Of a stretch of 64,000 nucleotides of DNA, positions 8,408 through 17,456 are shown piece after piece (the first letter of the stretch is position 1; every line of letters begins with the position of its first letter). A program made the translations under genes and the position numbers. The DNA comes from Vibrio splendidus (GTDB lineage Bacteria; Pseudomonadota; Gammaproteobacteria; Enterobacterales; Vibrionaceae): positions 496,001-560,000 of the forward strand of contig NZ_AP025509.1 in the NCBI RefSeq assembly GCF_024347615.1, written 5' to 3'. The notes below the pieces were generated by a model. That model searched no databases and was not told the origin of the DNA. It worked only from the letters and a program-made list of their open reading frames with translations.

Positions 8408-8464
8408 ACAGCGTAATGCAGGTTTGCTACAATCCGCGCCTATTTAATCTTTGAGCATCATACT

Positions 8465-9736
8465 ATGTCTGAATCTACCCAATCTTTTAACCAACTAGGA
8501 TTGTCTGAGCAACTTCTTACAACGCTATCAGAGCTAAACTTTACGGCTCCGACTAGTGTTCAAGAACAAGCTATTCCATTGGTACTGGAAGGCAAAGATG
8601 TACTGGCTGGTGCGCAAACGGGTACCGGTAAAACCGCGGCGTTTGGTTTGCCGATTATTCAAAGATTAATCGAGACTAAAGACAATGTTATTCCGAACCC
8701 TAAGCTCGTTCGTGCACTTGTGTTAGTGCCAACGCGTGAATTGGCACAACAGGTGTTTGATAACGTAACGAGTTATGCGAAAGGCACCGATATTAAAGTT
8801 GTGGTGGCTTACGGCGGCGTTAGCATGAAGGTTCAAACCGATAACTTACGTGGAGGCGCCGACATTCTTGTAGCGACGCCTGGTCGTCTTATTGACCATA
8901 TGTTCACCAAGAACATTATGTTAAGCCAAACGGAAGTGCTGGTATTAGACGAAGCAGACCGCATGCTAGATATGGGCTTCATGCCTGACATCAAACGCAT
9001 TCTTTCTCGCATGAACGACGTACGTCAGACGCTGTTCTTCTCTGCGACGTTCGACAATAAAATTAAAGCGCTTGCACATCGAATGATGCAGTCACCAAGC
9101 GAAATTCAAGTTACGCCAAAAAACAGCACCGCTGACACCGTTACCCAGATGGTTTATCCGGTTGATAAATCGCGTAAAAGTGAACTATTGGCTTATTTGA
9201 TTGGCTCAAAAAACTGGCAACAAGTGTTGGTGTTCACGAAAACTAAGCAGGGTACTGATGCTCTAGTTAAAGAGCTTAAGTTAGACGGCATCAAAGCGGC
9301 ATCAATCAATGGTGATAAGAGCCAAGGTGCGCGCCAAAAAGCACTGGACGATTTCAAATCAGGCAAGGTGAGAGCGTTGATTGCAACCGACGTGGCAGCT
9401 CGTGGTATTGATATCCAGCAGCTAGAACAAGTTGTGAACTATGACATGCCATTTAAAGCTGAAGATTACGTCCACCGCATCGGACGTACTGGCCGCGCAG
9501 GTAATACCGGTTTAGCGATTTCTTTGATGAGTCAGGATGAAGCGTACCTATTGGGTGACATTGAACGCTTACTTGATACTCGCTTGCCTCAAGAGTGGCT
9601 AGAGGGCTTTGAACCAAGTCTAGAAAAAGATGTAGCCCCCGATCGCGGTGGTCGCAGTAAAAGTCGTTCATCAGAAAAACGTAAGATCAAAGCGAAGCTT
9701 AAGATTCACCAAAACCGCGGTAAAGCACGTCGCTAA
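8465..9736 (+). CDS. DEAD-box RNA helicase (RhlE-type)
   Basis: The 423-aa protein carries the full helicase core: Q motif (PTSVQEQAIP), motif I AQTGTGKT, Ia PTRELAQQ, GG doublet, Ib TPGR, II DEAD, III SAT, V ARGIDI and VI HRIGRTGR. A short basic tail (GGRSKSRSSEKRKIKAKLKIHQNRGKARR) probably adds RNA affinity. Such proteins unwind short RNA duplexes in ribosome assembly, RNA decay or cold adaptation. It is transcribed alone and followed by a strong terminator. A second helicase of the same class is at 31046. Confidence 0.92.
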   Translation: MSESTQSFNQLGLSEQLLTTLSELNFTAPTSVQEQAIPLVLEGKDVLAGAQTGTGKTAAFGLPIIQRLIETKDNVIPNPKLVRALVLVPTRELAQQVFDNVTSYAKGTDIKVVVAYGGVSMKVQTDNLRGGADILVATPGRLIDHMFTKNIMLSQTEVLVLDEADRMLDMGFMPDIKRILSRMNDVRQTLFFSATFDNKIKALAHRMMQSPSEIQVTPKNSTADTVTQMVYPVDKSRKSELLAYLIGSKNWQQVLVFTKTKQGTDALVKELKLDGIKAASINGDKSQGARQKALDDFKSGKVRALIATDVAARGIDIQQLEQVVNYDMPFKAEDYVHRIGRTGRAGNTGLAISLMSQDEAYLLGDIERLLDTRLPQEWLEGFEPSLEKDVAPDRGGRSKSRSSEKRKIKAKLKIHQNRGKARR

Positions 9737-9775
9737 CAAGCTGGACAAAGCTCCAGTTTAAAGATCTATACATAT

Positions 9776-9817
9776 AAAAATGCGCCGTTACAGTTGGTTC
9801 TGTAACGGCGCATTTTT
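9776..9817 (+). terminator. Strong bidirectional terminator
   Basis: An 18-bp perfect stem (AAAAATGCGCCGTTACAG with its complement) encloses TTGGTT and is flanked by A and T tracts. It lies between the convergent helicase and TetR genes and can serve both. Confidence 0.93.
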
Positions 9818-9863
9818 GTTTTAAGTAAATCAACTTACGACCAAGGAAAATAAAAACACTGGA

Positions 9864-10613
9864 TTAATGATGTTCTTGATTGCACTTCCATACACAGGGC
9901 ACTTCATAAATTAGCTCTTCTAGGCTAGTTGGGTTTAGCACCCATTGGTCTTCTATTCTAAACTTGCTGACCATCTGCGTGTTGAAAAGCTGCCAATGCT
10001 TAAGTAGGGCATCTTCGGGCGAGGTGACCATATCGCCTTCATTCCAAGTGCTCTCCATGAAGGGAGTTAGGCATACCGCTCCGTGCGCATACATGATCAT
10101 TTGCCACTTAATCTCATAAATGTTGATCAAATTCTCTGGATTCGCATCGTTATATTGTTCAGCTAACATGTTGATTTCTTTTTCGACATCGCCAACATTG
10201 TCGATAAAATAATCGACCAAGTTGTCTTTTTGGCGAACAGAGTCAGTGATAAGTTGCATCGGTTTTCGTGAGTGAATCATGTTGCTAAAAAGGCGCATAC
10301 TAAATAAATAGATAGTAATGTTTGGTGCGACGCCTTTTGGTAACTCTTCTACTATCTTAGCAATATAAGACTGAAAATAGGCGTGTAAACAATCGCTTAT
10401 CGCATGCCAGATTTTTTCTTTGCTGCCAAAGTGGTGGCGAATAAGGCTATGCGATACACCTGCTTTCTCACTGATGTTACGAAGCGAAACGCTATCATAA
10501 CCATGCTCACAGAACATATCCGCAGCAACACCCATGATCAAAAATCTCGTCTCTTCAGCGTCTTTTGCGCTTCTTCTGCCTTGTTTCTTTTCAGTCATCT
10601 TCATTTCACACAT
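9864..10613 (-). CDS. TetR family transcriptional regulator
   Basis: The N terminus has a TetR helix-turn-helix (about residues 14-65; ETRFLIMGVAADMFCEHGYDSVSLRNISEKAGVSHSLIRHHFGSKEKIW). The remaining ligand-binding part is long for the family (249 aa in total). The start ATG at 10613 follows AGGT. The gene is divergent from the RND operon and shares a 141-base control region with it, so it most likely represses that operon and itself until a substrate binds. The ligand is unknown. Confidence 0.88.
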   Translation of the reverse strand: MCEMKMTEKKQGRRSAKDAEETRFLIMGVAADMFCEHGYDSVSLRNISEKAGVSHSLIRHHFGSKEKIWHAISDCLHAYFQSYIAKIVEELPKGVAPNITIYLFSMRLFSNMIHSRKPMQLITDSVRQKDNLVDYFIDNVGDVEKEINMLAEQYNDANPENLINIYEIKWQMIMYAHGAVCLTPFMESTWNEGDMVTSPEDALLKHWQLFNTQMVSKFRIEDQWVLNPTSLEELIYEVPCVWKCNQEHH

Positions 10614-10663
10614 TTACCTGATTACCACATTCTACACTGTTTTTACTCAAATAAAAAATACTG

Positions 10664-10721
10664 CACAGGTGGAAAGTAAAGCTTGTGGATTACGGGATTT
10701 TGAATATACTGCCCACCTGTG
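10664..10721. promoter_or_regulatory. Paired inverted sites between tetR and the RND operon
   Basis: CACAGGTGG (10664-10672) and CCACCTGTG (10713-10721) are inverted copies, and TACTGC(A/C)CA occurs at 10659 and 10708 in direct orientation 49 bp apart. The second site overlaps a likely -10 (TATACT, 10705-10710) that has TTGTGG 16 bp upstream as a -35. This is where a TetR repressor would be expected to bind. Confidence 0.5.
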
Positions 10722-10754
10722 TAATAAATCATAATAATTAAATGGAGAGACATC

Positions 10755-11843
10755 ATGCAGTCCAATTTGTCTATCAATGCCATATCGAGCAAGCGCATGG
10801 GAGCTGTAATTACAGCACTATTGCTCGCAGGCTCTTTGACCGGATGTAATAAGGTTCAGTCAGAAGAAACGGTTCAAGTTGTTAAGCCTGTAAAGCTGTT
10901 TGAGATTCCTTTGCAGACGGATATCGAGCTTGATAGCTTTATCGCAAAAGTGGATGCAACCGACCGTGCTGCGCTTTCCTTCCAAGTAGGAGGCGACATT
11001 GAAACCTTCGATGTTCGTATGGGACAAGAAGTGAATAAAGGTCAGGTGCTCGCCGTATTAGATGCGACGGATTACCGTATTGCGGTTGATGCAGCACAAG
11101 CCAAATTTGATCTTGCGAATAGCCAATACAAACAAGCTTCTGAGTTGTACGCGAAAAAGTTAGTCAGTACCGATTACTACGACCAAGCCGTGAACACCTT
11201 TACTGCCGCTGACGTTGAGTTGGACCAAGCAAAAACAAACCTTGGCTACACCACCTTAGTTGCTCCATTCGATGGCGTGGTATCGATGGTGTTTGGAAAA
11301 CAATATCAATTGATCGCAGAAAAGCAGCCTGTACTGAATATTTTGAATCACAGTGAAATGGACGTGACGTTTTCTATTCCAGTATCAAAGCTTGAAGATC
11401 GTTCTATTCAAGACCTAACGAGCTCAAACATGTGGGTTGTGATGGATAGCCACCGTGGTATTCGTATCCCGACTCGCTTTAAAGAAATCTCTACACAACC
11501 AGATGAAGACACCAACAGCTACCAAGCGGTTGTATCTATCGAAAAGCCGGAAGGCATCAATTTACTTTCTGGGATGACAGCGCAAGTTGAAGTTCAGAAG
11601 CATAAATCTGACTACGGTATTGGCATTGTTGATTCAGCTTGGTTAACCAAAGAAGCTGACCATGGTGAGCTATGGCGCTATAACCCTGATTCTCAATTGA
11701 TTTCTAAAGTACAAGTCCTTCTTGATGAGCAAGGCAAGGTTATTGATGGATTGTCGTCTGGCGACCTTATCGTTGAAGCGGGTGTGGATGTGTTATCCGA
11801 TGGACAGCAAGTAAAAGCTTGGTTACGTGAGGGCGGTATTTAA
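10755..11843 (+). CDS. RND efflux periplasmic adaptor (first of two)
   Basis: The 362-aa lipoprotein has a signal peptide with lipobox LTGC, followed by the HlyD/AcrA-type layout: a biotinyl-lipoyl half (VGGDIETFDVRMGQEVNKGQVLAVLDATDY), an alpha hairpin (about 115-160), the second lipoyl half (TLVAPFDGVVS) and beta-barrel and proximal domains. It links the inner-membrane pump to an outer-membrane channel. Its stop codon overlaps the next start by one base (TAATG), so the three genes form one operon. Confidence 0.92.
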   Translation: MQSNLSINAISSKRMGAVITALLLAGSLTGCNKVQSEETVQVVKPVKLFEIPLQTDIELDSFIAKVDATDRAALSFQVGGDIETFDVRMGQEVNKGQVLAVLDATDYRIAVDAAQAKFDLANSQYKQASELYAKKLVSTDYYDQAVNTFTAADVELDQAKTNLGYTTLVAPFDGVVSMVFGKQYQLIAEKQPVLNILNHSEMDVTFSIPVSKLEDRSIQDLTSSNMWVVMDSHRGIRIPTRFKEISTQPDEDTNSYQAVVSIEKPEGINLLSGMTAQVEVQKHKSDYGIGIVDSAWLTKEADHGELWRYNPDSQLISKVQVLLDEQGKVIDGLSSGDLIVEAGVDVLSDGQQVKAWLREGGI

Positions 11844-12898
11844 TGAACCTTTCCAAATTATCAATTGTTGTCGCGTCGGCTATATTGCTTCAAGCCTGTA
11901 ACAGTGAAGCCGTACACCGTGAACAACCCCCTCTGCTAGTTTCTACCTTTGAAGTTGGCGCGCCGCTGACTGATCAATTCAGAAGTTTTAACGGTCAGGT
12001 AATGCCCGCTGAATTGACCCCATTGGCATTTAAGCTCGCAGGCGAAATCCAACAAGTCTTGGTAGAAGCCGGTGACAACGTCGAAAAAGGCCAGCTACTT
12101 GCAACCTTAGACAACGCAACGTATCTCCAAGATCTGACTGATGCTAACTCTCAATTCAAACTGGCGAGCAAGCAGTTGGCCCGTGGTACGGAGATGTTTG
12201 GTAGCAAGATGTTGTCGCAGTCAGAGTTAGACCAACTAACGGCTAACTATAAGCTGGCATCGGCGAATTTGGCAGCTGCAGAACGCAAGCTAAGTTACAC
12301 AGAGCTTTTAGCGCCATTTTCCGGGACCGTTTCTACCGTGGACAAGCAACGTTTCGAAAACACGACACCGGGTGAAACACTATTAAGCGTGTACCAGAAC
12401 GATAAGGTGTATGTACGAATTCAAGTATCAGATTCGATCTTGGCATCGATCAGTCCAGACATGCGTTCAAATAGCTATCGTCCTGAGGCGACCTTTGGCG
12501 GTCACACTGGCCAATATCCCCTGACGTATTTGGAGCACACCAGTGAATTGCACCCGCAATCGCGTACTTACGAATTTTGGATGCAGATGCAACAACCTAA
12601 AGACGAAATCCTGCCGGGTACCAGCGTTACGGTGAACGTGGATATGGCGAAAGCCGGCTTGAGCGATATTCAAGGCTACCAATTACCAATGACAACTTTA
12701 GAAGCGGGTTCTGAAGCGAATCAGTTTTATGTGTGGAAAATGGAAGAAGGACAAGCATTCAAAAGCGAAGTAGAAGTCGACAAGATCAGTGGCCAAGGCG
12801 CATTAATCGCTCATGGTGTTGAGCAAGGTGATCGACTCGTAAACTCGAATCTAAGAAAACTCCGTGACGGAATCAAATTGTCAGGAAAAGCAGAATGA
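11843..12898 (+). CDS. RND efflux periplasmic adaptor (second of two)
   Basis: This 351-aa adaptor has the same fold as its neighbour (lipobox LQAC; KLAGEIQQVLVEAGDNVEKGQLLATLDNATY; ELLAPFSGTVSTV) but is clearly divergent in sequence. Having two different adaptors for one pump recalls TriABC of Pseudomonas aeruginosa and, as I recall, VexIJK of V. cholerae. The two probably alternate in a mixed hexamer. The stop overlaps the pump start in ATGA. Confidence 0.92.
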   Translation: MNLSKLSIVVASAILLQACNSEAVHREQPPLLVSTFEVGAPLTDQFRSFNGQVMPAELTPLAFKLAGEIQQVLVEAGDNVEKGQLLATLDNATYLQDLTDANSQFKLASKQLARGTEMFGSKMLSQSELDQLTANYKLASANLAAAERKLSYTELLAPFSGTVSTVDKQRFENTTPGETLLSVYQNDKVYVRIQVSDSILASISPDMRSNSYRPEATFGGHTGQYPLTYLEHTSELHPQSRTYEFWMQMQQPKDEILPGTSVTVNVDMAKAGLSDIQGYQLPMTTLEAGSEANQFYVWKMEEGQAFKSEVEVDKISGQGALIAHGVEQGDRLVNSNLRKLRDGIKLSGKAE

Positions 12899-15800
12899 AC
12901 ATCGCAGAATATTCAATAAAAAACAAAGTAATCAGCTGGTTATTTCTCGTCATATTGGCCATTGGTGGCGTGACGTCTTTTGGTAATCTATCCCGTTTGG
13001 AAGACCCAGCTTTTACTATTAAAGATGCCATGATTATTTCAACTTACCCTGGCGCTACGTCAATGGAAGTTGAAGAAGAGCTGACTTACCCGCTTGAAAA
13101 AGAGATAAGACAGCTGCCTTATATCGACAAGATCACTTCGACCTCGTCGAATGGCATGTCTCAAATTATGGTCAGCATGAAGATGGACTACGGTCCAGAC
13201 GAGCTACCACAAATCTGGGATGAAATGCGCCGTAAGATCAACGATCTACAGCCAACACTACCAAGTGGTGTTAACTCTGTTCAGATCATCGATGATTTTG
13301 GTGATGTGTTTGGCGTGATGATCATGTTGACGGGTGATGGATACGATTATGTCGAGCTCAAACAGTATGCTGATTATCTCACACGCGAAATCGAACTGGT
13401 TGAAGGCGTAGGCAAGGTAAGTATCGCAGGCGACCAACAAGAGCAATTGTTCGTTGAGATGTCACTTGAGCGTTTAGCGGCGCTGAATCTAGATATGTCG
13501 ATGGTTACGTCACTGCTATCACAACAAAACAGTGTGGTATCAGCTGGTGAGGTAATGCTCAATGGCCAAAACCTAACCATCAAACCGAATGGCACTTTAA
13601 GTACGGTTGAAGAACTAGAAAACTTAATCATTCATGGCCGCGATACAGGTAACTTGATTCGTTTGAAAGATGTCGCTGAGGTAACTCGCGGTATCCAAGA
13701 AAAACCGGGCAATGTATTAACTTACAATGGCAAACCAGCAATTAACTTAGGTATTGCGTTCTCTTCAGGCGTAAACGTCGTTGAAATTGGTAACGCGCTT
13801 GATGCGGAACTTGATCGCTTAGAAAGCATTAAGCCAGCCGGTGTTGAGTTGAATTACTTCTACAACCAAGCGCAAGAAGTGGACAAGTCCGTTGCTGATT
13901 TCTTGATCAGCCTAGTGGAAGCGGTCGCAATTGTTATCATCGTACTTCTGTTCGCGATGGGCTTACGCAGTGGTTTGATCATTGGTTTGGTTCTGCTGCT
14001 GACTGTATTCGGTACGTTCATTCTGATGGACTACAACGATGTCGAACTGCACCGTATTTCACTTGGCGCATTGATCATCGCGCTTGGTATGCTGGTGGAT
14101 AACGCAATTGTTGTCGTTGAAGGTATTCTGGTTGGCCTGAAAAAAGGTAAAACCAAGCTTCAAGCAGCGAAAGACATCGTGACACAAACACAATGGCCAC
14201 TGTTAGGTGCGACCATTATCGCTATCACAGCGTTTGCACCGATTGGTTTGTCGAAAGATGCAACGGGCGAGTTCATGGGTTCGCTGTTCTGGGTACTGTG
14301 TTTCTCACTGTTTTTGAGTTGGGTAACAGCACTAACACTAACGCCATTCCTTGCCGAGATGCTGCTTAAAGAAGAAGACAAGGTTGATGAAAACGTAGAC
14401 CCTTACAAAGGCATCTTGTTCGTTGTATTTGGTGCGTGCCTGAAAGTAGCTCTTCGATTTAGATGGCTTACTGTAGTAAGTATGGTCGCGCTATTAGCAG
14501 TTTCTGTCGTCGGTTTTGGTATGGTGAAGCAGCAGTTCTTCCCGCCATCAAATACGCCAATGTTTTATGTCGACATGTGGATGCCGGAAGGCACTGATGT
14601 TCGTGAAACGATCAAGCAGACAGAAAAAGTCGAAAGCTACATTCGTCAACAAGATGACGTGGAGTTTGTGACAACAACGGTTGGGCAGGGTATGCAACGT
14701 TTTGCGCTGACATATCAACCAGAGAAAAGTTACGAAGCCTACAGTCAGCTACAAGTTAGAACGACTGACCGTGACACCATGTTCGAAGTCCTAGAAGAGT
14801 TAGACAAGGACTTAGCCAACAAATTTGAACAACCTACGTTCCAATTCAAATTGATTGAGTTTGGCCCGTCACCAGCTTCAAAAATCGAGGCTCGTATTAG
14901 TGGTGCCGACCCACAAATCTTGCGCAGTATTGCGGTTGAAGTAGAAGATATCTTGTTAGCGGACCCAGGCTCTCGAAATGTTCGTCACGACTGGCGTGAA
15001 CGTACCAAAGAGCTCGTGCCACTGTTTAACGAATCAAAGGCTCGTCGTCTTGGTATTTCAAAGACGGATCTGTCCGAGACGTTACAGATGGCGTTTGGTG
15101 GCTACAACATCGGTTTACTGCGTGATGGTACTCATATGTTGCCTATTGTTGCGCGTTTACCTGAAGCAGAGCGTTTTGATTTTGAATCACTAAACAATGT
15201 GAAGATTTGGAGCCCATCGCTGCAAACCTACATTCCAGTTGAACAAGTGATTGATGGTGTAGAGCTTCAATGGTCTGAACCACTGATTCAACGTCGTGAT
15301 AGAAAACGTACGCTAACCGTACTGGCTGATCACGATGTATTGGGTGATGAAACGCCGGCTAGCTTGTTTGCTCGTGTTAAACCAAAGGTAGAAGCATTAG
15401 AGCTACCAGCAGGTTACAACATTAGCTGGGGTGGCGAATACGAAAGTTCGAAAGATGCACAAGAATCTCTATTTGGTTCACTGCCAATGGGTTACTTGTT
15501 GATGTTTATCATCACCATGCTTTTGTTTAACTCGCTTCGTAAGCCACTTGTGATTTGGTTTACGGTACCACTTTCTATCATTGGTGTTTCGATTGGTCTG
15601 CTAGGGACTAATATGCCATTCAGCTTCACGGCGTTCCTTGGCCTACTGAGCCTAAGCGGCATGATTTTGAAAAACGGTATCGTCCTGCTTGACCAGATCA
15701 ACACGGAACTCTCAACAGGTAAAGACCCATACCTAGCGGTTGTCGACAGCGCGATCAGTCGTGTGCGACCGGTATCTATGGCAGCACTAACAACTATCTT

Positions 15801-15954
15801 GGGCATGATTCCCTTGGTATTCGATGCATTTTTCGGCTCGATGGCGATTACCATCATGGCAGGCTTAGGCTTTGCTACCGTACTAACGCTAATAGTAGTA
15901 CCAGTGATGTTCGCTATTCTATATAGAATCAAACCGTCCACTGCGGGTTATTAG
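12895..15954 (+). CDS. RND multidrug efflux pump, inner-membrane subunit
   Basis: The 1019-aa protein has the standard RND form: one membrane segment at the N terminus, a large periplasmic loop, segments 2-6, a segment-4 proton-relay motif (LGMLVDNAIVVVEG), a second large loop and segments 8-12. The relay has Asp-Asn where AcrB has Asp-Asp, a variant seen in two-adaptor pumps of the TriC type. No outer-membrane channel is encoded nearby, so TolC or a relative is presumably shared. Substrates cannot be read from the sequence. A terminator follows. Confidence 0.93.
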   Translation: MNIAEYSIKNKVISWLFLVILAIGGVTSFGNLSRLEDPAFTIKDAMIISTYPGATSMEVEEELTYPLEKEIRQLPYIDKITSTSSNGMSQIMVSMKMDYGPDELPQIWDEMRRKINDLQPTLPSGVNSVQIIDDFGDVFGVMIMLTGDGYDYVELKQYADYLTREIELVEGVGKVSIAGDQQEQLFVEMSLERLAALNLDMSMVTSLLSQQNSVVSAGEVMLNGQNLTIKPNGTLSTVEELENLIIHGRDTGNLIRLKDVAEVTRGIQEKPGNVLTYNGKPAINLGIAFSSGVNVVEIGNALDAELDRLESIKPAGVELNYFYNQAQEVDKSVADFLISLVEAVAIVIIVLLFAMGLRSGLIIGLVLLLTVFGTFILMDYNDVELHRISLGALIIALGMLVDNAIVVVEGILVGLKKGKTKLQAAKDIVTQTQWPLLGATIIAITAFAPIGLSKDATGEFMGSLFWVLCFSLFLSWVTALTLTPFLAEMLLKEEDKVDENVDPYKGILFVVFGACLKVALRFRWLTVVSMVALLAVSVVGFGMVKQQFFPPSNTPMFYVDMWMPEGTDVRETIKQTEKVESYIRQQDDVEFVTTTVGQGMQRFALTYQPEKSYEAYSQLQVRTTDRDTMFEVLEELDKDLANKFEQPTFQFKLIEFGPSPASKIEARISGADPQILRSIAVEVEDILLADPGSRNVRHDWRERTKELVPLFNESKARRLGISKTDLSETLQMAFGGYNIGLLRDGTHMLPIVARLPEAERFDFESLNNVKIWSPSLQTYIPVEQVIDGVELQWSEPLIQRRDRKRTLTVLADHDVLGDETPASLFARVKPKVEALELPAGYNISWGGEYESSKDAQESLFGSLPMGYLLMFIITMLLFNSLRKPLVIWFTVPLSIIGVSIGLLGTNMPFSFTAFLGLLSLSGMILKNGIVLLDQINTELSTGKDPYLAVVDSAISRVRPVSMAALTTILGMIPLVFDAFFGSMAITIMAGLGFATVLTLIVVPVMFAILYRIKPSTAGY

Positions 15955-15984
15955 GGAATGATATAAAACAGATTCTTTTAAGCC

Positions 15985-16014
15985 AGCCCAGTCAAATTCG
16001 ACTGGGCTTTTTTA
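15985..16014 (+). terminator. Terminator of the RND operon
   Basis: AGCCCAGTC and GACTGGGCT form a 9-bp stem with loop AAATTC, followed by a run of T. Confidence 0.9.
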
Positions 16015-16035
16015 TTCGTGTTGTCCCGTCATGAA

Positions 16036-16049
16036 ATGTGTTAACACAT
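16036..16049. other. Perfect 14-bp palindrome between convergent terminators
   Basis: ATGTGTTAACACAT is self-complementary over all 14 bases. It lies between the terminators of two convergent genes, so it is unlikely to be a promoter operator for either. Confidence 0.6.
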
Positions 16050-16082
16050 GAGAGTGGCAAGCGGATACGAATAGGGAAGTAT

Positions 16083-16115
16083 TAAAAAAGCCGCTAACCA
16101 ATGGTAAAGCGGCTT
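16083..16115 (-). terminator. Terminator of the EAL gene
   Basis: Read on the minus strand, AAGCCGCT and AGCGGCTT form the stem and TTTTTT follows. It lies 29 bases past the EAL protein stop codon. Confidence 0.85.
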
Positions 16116-16143
16116 CCTGTAGAATAGAGAATAGAGGGCAGTT

Positions 16144-16935
16144 CTAGATTGCGAGGCGGAGATCTAACTCAATCGGCTTTGGCATGGCTAAGTGATAACC
16201 TTGATACATATCGAAGCCTAAATTTTGCATCGCTGCGAGTTGTTGTTGGGTTTCTATCCCTTCGATTACCGTCTTCGCACCGATTTGAGTAGCAAGCTTT
16301 AGGGCCAACTCCATTTCACTTGTGTCACCTTGTTCAAAATCCAACATCACAGAGCGATCTATCTTGATGATATGAGGATTAATATGGCGAACCCGCTGTT
16401 CTGTTGACGCTTGTGTTCCGAAATCATCAACAGCGATTTGAAAACCATTTTCCGCTAATGAATGGGCCGCGTCTTTCAAACGTTCTTCACTCTCTACATT
16501 AAGCTCGACCAACTCCATCACAATTTGTTCGCACGATAAGTTAAGCTCATGCAGGCGTTTAGCTAGCAAGCTGTCGCTCACTTTCTCTGCAGCAAATAGC
16601 TCGCCAACATTAGGAAGAACATTCAAGAATAGGTGTAAATGACGGATAGTCGACTGTGCGAAGTTGCGTATATGAATGGCTCGGCTCAGCCTCTCGACAT
16701 TAATTTTGTCTGTGCATGAGGTTTCGTCGGAATGAAAGAAGTGATCAGGGCGAACAATGGCACCTTTGCTGTTCGAAATTCGAACTAAAGCCTCTACACC
16801 TATCTGAGTCATAGAAGAATCAAATATAGGTTGGTAGACACTTCTAAGTGTTAGGTCTTGATATTTCGCAATAAACTGCATATCGGCATCCACAGATATA
16901 CAGCTAATAAATTCACTTCTGTCTGATAAAATCAT
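16144..16935 (-). CDS. EAL domain protein (probable c-di-GMP phosphodiesterase)
   Basis: The 263-aa protein is essentially a lone EAL domain with no sensor or membrane segment. Catalytic features visible are E48-A49-L50 (in VEALVR), Asn105 (FLNV), Glu141, DD at 170-171 (VDDFGT), Lys191 and the EGIE motif near 225. The loop after DDFGT reads QAS rather than the usual GYS, so activity should not be assumed. It would break cyclic di-GMP to pGpG, or act as a binding protein if inactive. A dyad, CTGTCA-N6-TGACAG, lies about 48 bases upstream of the start. Confidence 0.85.
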   Translation of the reverse strand: MILSDRSEFISCISVDADMQFIAKYQDLTLRSVYQPIFDSSMTQIGVEALVRISNSKGAIVRPDHFFHSDETSCTDKINVERLSRAIHIRNFAQSTIRHLHLFLNVLPNVGELFAAEKVSDSLLAKRLHELNLSCEQIVMELVELNVESEERLKDAAHSLAENGFQIAVDDFGTQASTEQRVRHINPHIIKIDRSVMLDFEQGDTSEMELALKLATQIGAKTVIEGIETQQQLAAMQNLGFDMYQGYHLAMPKPIELDLRLAI

Positions 16936-17456
16936 AGTCGCTAATAAAGGTGTTTATTTAATGACGAGAATATACGTCACGGCTGTCACAATATTGACAG
17001 GTGTTACTAAATTGTCAATTAATAAAAATTCATTTGTAACGTCAATATTTAAATTAATATAACTAACGAAAAATCAGCATGATAAATGACATTAACCATT
17101 AAATTTACTTATCATTGACTGCATTTGATAGCTTAAGTGAATCTAATGGCTGAGTAACGTCTCACATATTAATCCCAACCAATATAAGGCTAGAACGCTG
17201 ATACACCAGAGAAAAGTAGGGTTAATGGCTTAAATTATGGGGGAGTGTCAAAGTTATAAAATAGATTGACTAAGCGAGTTACACAGAAATGATATCTATC
17301 TCTCAAAATCGAGACTGTGAGTCGATCGGCTATTAATAATTAAAACAGGAAGTTCGAATAATTAATGAACAGGGAATGAGTTGTCTTTTATAAAATACTG
17401 GGGTGAAGGTCTAACAATTTACTTTCAATATTGAATGAAAAAGTTGACCCGTATTA
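16936..17456. other. AT-rich intergenic stretch without a supported gene
   Basis: Both flanking genes are on the minus strand, so this is the control region of the EAL gene and the downstream region of the orphan gene. I see the dyad CTGTCA-N6-TGACAG at 16983-17000 and several AT-rich near-repeats (AATTAAT types), but no coding frame with a ribosome binding site and no clear terminator. Confidence 0.5.

Noticed and set aside
15492..15941. 149-codon frame on the minus strand opposite the RND pump
   Set aside because: It lies wholly inside a well-supported pump gene, its sequence is the antisense of membrane segments, and no ribosome binding site is seen.
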